Shown: positions 5,499 through 7,393 of the stretch, one piece after another
Layout: every line of letters starts with the position of its first letter
Position numbering within the stretch: position 1 is the stretch's first letter
NCBI GenBank assembly: GCA_023405705.1
Contig: JAEXXR010000233.1
Span: 1 to 7,393 of the forward strand
Source of the DNA: Actinomycetes bacterium
GTDB lineage: Bacteria; Actinomycetota; Thermoleophilia; Solirubrobacterales; Solirubrobacteraceae
Length of the DNA stretch: 7,393 nucleotides
Direction: 5' to 3'
Made by a program: the position numbers and the translations under genes
Notes under the pieces: model-generated
Databases searched by the model: none
The model's input: the letters and a program-made list of their open reading frames with translations, nothing else
What the model was told of the DNA's origin: nothing

Positions 5499-5504
5499 AT
5501 CCTA
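5499..5504 (-). promoter_or_regulatory. -10 element of the MerR gene
   Basis: On the minus strand TAGGAT (5504-5499) fits TAnnnT. It ends 9 nt before the ATG at 5489, so the message would have almost no leader. A weak AGGA overlaps this hexamer and is too far (about 10 nt) to be a firm ribosome site. Confidence 0.45.
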
Positions 5505-5533
5505 GGACCCCGGAGGGCGTGAGCGGCGCCGCC

Positions 5534-6277
5534 TCAGGCGGTCAGCACGAGCGCGGGCTCGTCTCTGCGGATCACGAGCGTGTGCTCGAAGTGGGCCGAG
5601 CGGGCGCCGTCGAGCGTCACGAGCGTCCAGCCGTCGTCGAGCTCGGCGATCTCGGGCGAGCCGGCGGAGATCATCGGCTCGATCGTGATCACGAGCCCCT
5701 CGGTCAGCGGCTCGTCGTCGTCCGGGTCGGGCCAGTTCTTCACGTCGGGCTGCTCGTGCAGTCTCTTGCCGATGCCGTGGCCGGTCAGCTCGCGGATCAC
5801 GCTGAAGCCGCGCTTCTCGACCTCGGCCTCGACGGCGGCGCCGATCGCGCTGCGCGGCGCGCCGGCGCGGGCGGCGTCGATCCCTCTGCGCAGCGCCGCC
5901 TGGGAGGCGGCGGCGAGCCGGGCGCTGGCCGGCTTGGGCTTGCCGACCGGGACCGAGACGCAGGCGTCGGCGTAGTAGCCGTTCAGCTCGGCGGTGACGT
6001 CGATCTTGACGAGGTCGCCGTCGCGCAGGCGGCGCTGGCCGGGGATGCCGTGGACGACCTCGTCGTTGACCGAGATGCAGATCGTCCCGGGGAAGCGGTA
6101 GGTCAGCCACGGGCCGGAGCGGGCGCCGTGGCGGGCGAAGGTGCGCGCGGCGACGGCGTCGAGGTCGGCGGTGGTGATGCCCGGCCGGACGGCCTGGCGG
6201 CAGGCTCTGAGCGTCGCGGCGACGACGGCTCCCGCCGCTCTCAGCCCCGCGAGGTCCTCTGGCGTCTCGATCGACAT
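5534..6277 (-). CDS. map: Type I methionine aminopeptidase
   Basis: This 247-residue enzyme removes the initiator methionine from nascent proteins in the cytoplasm. All catalytic residues of the family are visible: His76 (NDEVVHG), the metal ligands Asp93 (IDV) and Asp104 (YYAD), His167 (GHGIG), Glu200 (TIEP) and Glu231 (FEHT), plus His174 (LHEQP). Spacing matches the E. coli enzyme to within a few residues, and the length is that of the short form without an N-terminal zinc or SH3-binding extension. The ATG at 6277 starts the usual 'SIETPEDLAGLRAAG'-type N-terminus. It stands alone here and not in the adk-map-infA cluster, so it may be a second copy. A -10 lies 6 nt upstream of the start. 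Confidence 0.95.
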   Translation of the reverse strand: MSIETPEDLAGLRAAGAVVAATLRACRQAVRPGITTADLDAVAARTFARHGARSGPWLTYRFPGTICISVNDEVVHGIPGQRRLRDGDLVKIDVTAELNGYYADACVSVPVGKPKPASARLAAASQAALRRGIDAARAGAPRSAIGAAVEAEVEKRGFSVIRELTGHGIGKRLHEQPDVKNWPDPDDDEPLTEGLVITIEPMISAGSPEIAELDDGWTLVTLDGARSAHFEHTLVIRRDEPALVLTA

Positions 6278-6283
6278 TCCCTG

Positions 6284-6289
6284 AGTATC
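6284..6289 (-). promoter_or_regulatory. -10 element giving a leaderless map mRNA
   Basis: On the minus strand GATACT (6289-6284) ends exactly 6 nt before the ATG at 6277. The intervening CAGGGA touches the ATG and is too close to serve as a ribosome site, so leaderless initiation is likely. Confidence 0.45.
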
Positions 6290-6324
6290 GCACCGGCTCG
6301 CGGCCGCGCTTCCGCCGCGACCCG

Positions 6325-6347
6325 TGACGGATGTCATGGTCAGGTCA
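6325..6347. promoter_or_regulatory. TGAC/GTCA repeats between map and the histidine kinase gene
   Basis: TGAC (6325-6328) and GTCA (6333-6336) are inverted around GGAT. Two more GTCA copies follow as a direct repeat of GGTCA (6338-6342 and 6343-6347). The cluster lies in the divergent promoter region, about 50 bp before the kinase start, and could be a regulator site. Short motifs, so weak evidence. Confidence 0.3.
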
Positions 6348-6384
6348 GGACGGCCGCCACTTCCGCGCGGCACCGGCGCCGTCG

Positions 6385-6390
6385 TACGCT
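6385..6390 (+). promoter_or_regulatory. -10 element of the histidine kinase gene, leaderless type
   Basis: TACGCT (6385-6390) fits TAnnnT and is followed by 7 nt and the GTG start at 6398. No Shine-Dalgarno is present. Confidence 0.4.
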
Positions 6391-6397
6391 GCCGGAC

Positions 6398-7393
6398 GTG
6401 AGCGACAAGCGCTTCCCCCTGTCGGAGCCGGGCGGCCCCTTCTACGAGGAGGGCCAGAGCACGGCGGGCCAATGGGCCGGCATCGCGCTCGGGATGGGCT
6501 GGCTGGCGATCCCGATCGTCAACACCGCCACCTCCTCGCAGACGCCCTGGAGAGTCGCGCTGACGGTCGTGCTGTTCGGCGTCGCGCTCGCCGCCTACCT
6601 GTACGGGGTCGGCACCGGCGCGCCGAGCTGCGGCGGCGGGAGGGTCCGCATCGCGATCGGCGCGATCACCGTCGCCGGGATCGTGCTGACGCTCGTCGTC
6701 TCGCCGACGTGGGCGATCCTCTTCACCTACGGCTCGGTGATCTCCGCCGTCCACCTGGAGGCGAAGGAGGCCGGCGCGCTGTGGGTCGCGTTCGTCGCGC
6801 TGGCGGTCGGGCTCAACCTCGGCGAGGGCTTGGAGACCGCCGTCTCGATCGGCATAAGCACGCTCGGCGTCGGCGCGCTGATGCTCGCGCTCGGGCGGCT
6901 GCTGCACGCCAACCGGCAGCTGCAGGCGGCCCACGAGCGGATCCGCGAGCTCGCCGTCGAGGCCGAGCGCGAGCGGTTCGCGCGCGACCTCCACGACCTG
7001 CTCGGCCACAGCCTCTCGGTGATCACGCTGAAGGCGGAGCTGGCCGGGCGGCTGCTGCCCGGCCGCGAGGAGGAGGCGAGACGCCACCTCGGCGACCTCG
7101 AGCGGGTCGCGCGCGCCGCGCTGGGCGAGGTGCGCGAGACCGTCTCCGGCTACCGCCGCCCGACGCTCGCCGGCGAGCTGGCCGGCGCGCGGATCGCGCT
7201 CGACGCCGCCGGCATCGAGATGCGCGTGCAGGAGCCCGGCGGCGAGCTGCCCGCCGACGTCGAGGCGGTGCTGGCGTGGGCCGTCCGCGAGGGGACGACG
7301 AACGTGATCCGCCACAGCGGCGCCCGCACCTGCGCGATCGAGATCGGGGACGACGACGGCGGCAGCGGCGGGAACGGCGCCGCGGGGGCAGGC
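6398..7393 (+). CDS. Membrane sensor histidine kinase, NarL/DesK type, 3' end outside the window
   Basis: An open frame of 332 codons runs from the GTG at 6398 past the right edge. Residues about 26-168 contain five to six hydrophobic membrane segments (roughly 28-44, 53-72, 84-101, 104-118, 126-142 and 148-167) with no large extracellular domain, so it probably senses within the membrane. A linker helix (170-192) leads to the HisKA_3 dimerisation box ERFARDLHDLLGHSLSVIT (192-210), with His199 the phosphate acceptor. REGTTNVIRHSGA (297-309) is the N-box of the ATP-binding domain, with Glu298 and Asn302 key. The G boxes are beyond the window. The Gly/Asp-rich stretch at 317-332 looks like a loop insertion before them. 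Such kinases phosphorylate a LuxR/NarL-type response regulator, usually encoded next, here out of sight. The signal is unknown. Confidence 0.9.
   Translation, partial: MSDKRFPLSEPGGPFYEEGQSTAGQWAGIALGMGWLAIPIVNTATSSQTPWRVALTVVLFGVALAAYLYGVGTGAPSCGGGRVRIAIGAITVAGIVLTLVVSPTWAILFTYGSVISAVHLEAKEAGALWVAFVALAVGLNLGEGLETAVSIGISTLGVGALMLALGRLLHANRQLQAAHERIRELAVEAERERFARDLHDLLGHSLSVITLKAELAGRLLPGREEEARRHLGDLERVARAALGEVRETVSGYRRPTLAGELAGARIALDAAGIEMRVQEPGGELPADVEAVLAWAVREGTTNVIRHSGARTCAIEIGDDDGGSGGNGAAGAG

Noticed and set aside
5534..7315. Extension of the methionine aminopeptidase frame to 593 residues
   Set aside because: The N-terminal 346 residues are antisense to the histidine kinase and low-complexity. 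The family start is the ATG at 6277.

Overview
The window is very GC-rich, genes are tightly packed, and third codon positions are mostly G or C, which points to a high-GC actinobacterium. The frequent AGA arginine codons alongside CGC/CGG, and the style of the secreted and VOC proteins, suggest a soil member of the Thermoleophilia (Solirubrobacterales, Conexibacter-like). That assignment is an inference from composition and recalled protein families. Several genes have a TAnnnT-type -10 hexamer only 6-9 nt before the start codon and no convincing Shine-Dalgarno, which is the pattern of leaderless actinobacterial mRNAs.

Layout, left to right. (1) 1-100, minus: the first 33 codons of a Rossmann NAD(P)-binding protein, divergent from (2) 252-1193, plus: a two-domain VOC/glyoxalase ring-cleaving dioxygenase-like protein. 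An extended -10 and a 20-bp MarR-like palindrome precede the second gene. (3) A strong hairpin terminator, then a roughly 100-nt structured leader and (4) 1357-2904, plus: an exported Tat-type lipoprotein of the alkaline phosphatase/sulfatase superfamily with threonine at the nucleophile position. (5) 2945-3809, minus: a winged-helix plus MNT nucleotidyltransferase gene overlapping by 4 nt a broken HEPN-like partner that loses its frame and C-terminal part beside the sulfatase terminator. (6) 3829-3885: a cluster of three inverted repeats, two of them perfect and interlocked, in the control region of that module. (7) 3987-4673, plus: a small secreted four-cysteine protein with extreme CTA and AGA codon use. 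(8) 4713-5489, minus: a MerR-type regulator with a duplicated C-terminal tail. (9) 5534-6277, minus: type I methionine aminopeptidase. (10) 6398 to the end, plus: a membrane NarL/DesK-type sensor histidine kinase cut by the window edge.

Most genes look like independent transcription units and not one pathway. The only clear operon is the MNT/HEPN pair, which resembles a decayed toxin-antitoxin-type module with its operators intact. No complete new system is evident. The most interesting signals are that degraded MNT/HEPN pair, its palindrome cluster, the codon-biased secreted protein and the threonine-type sulfatase homologue.
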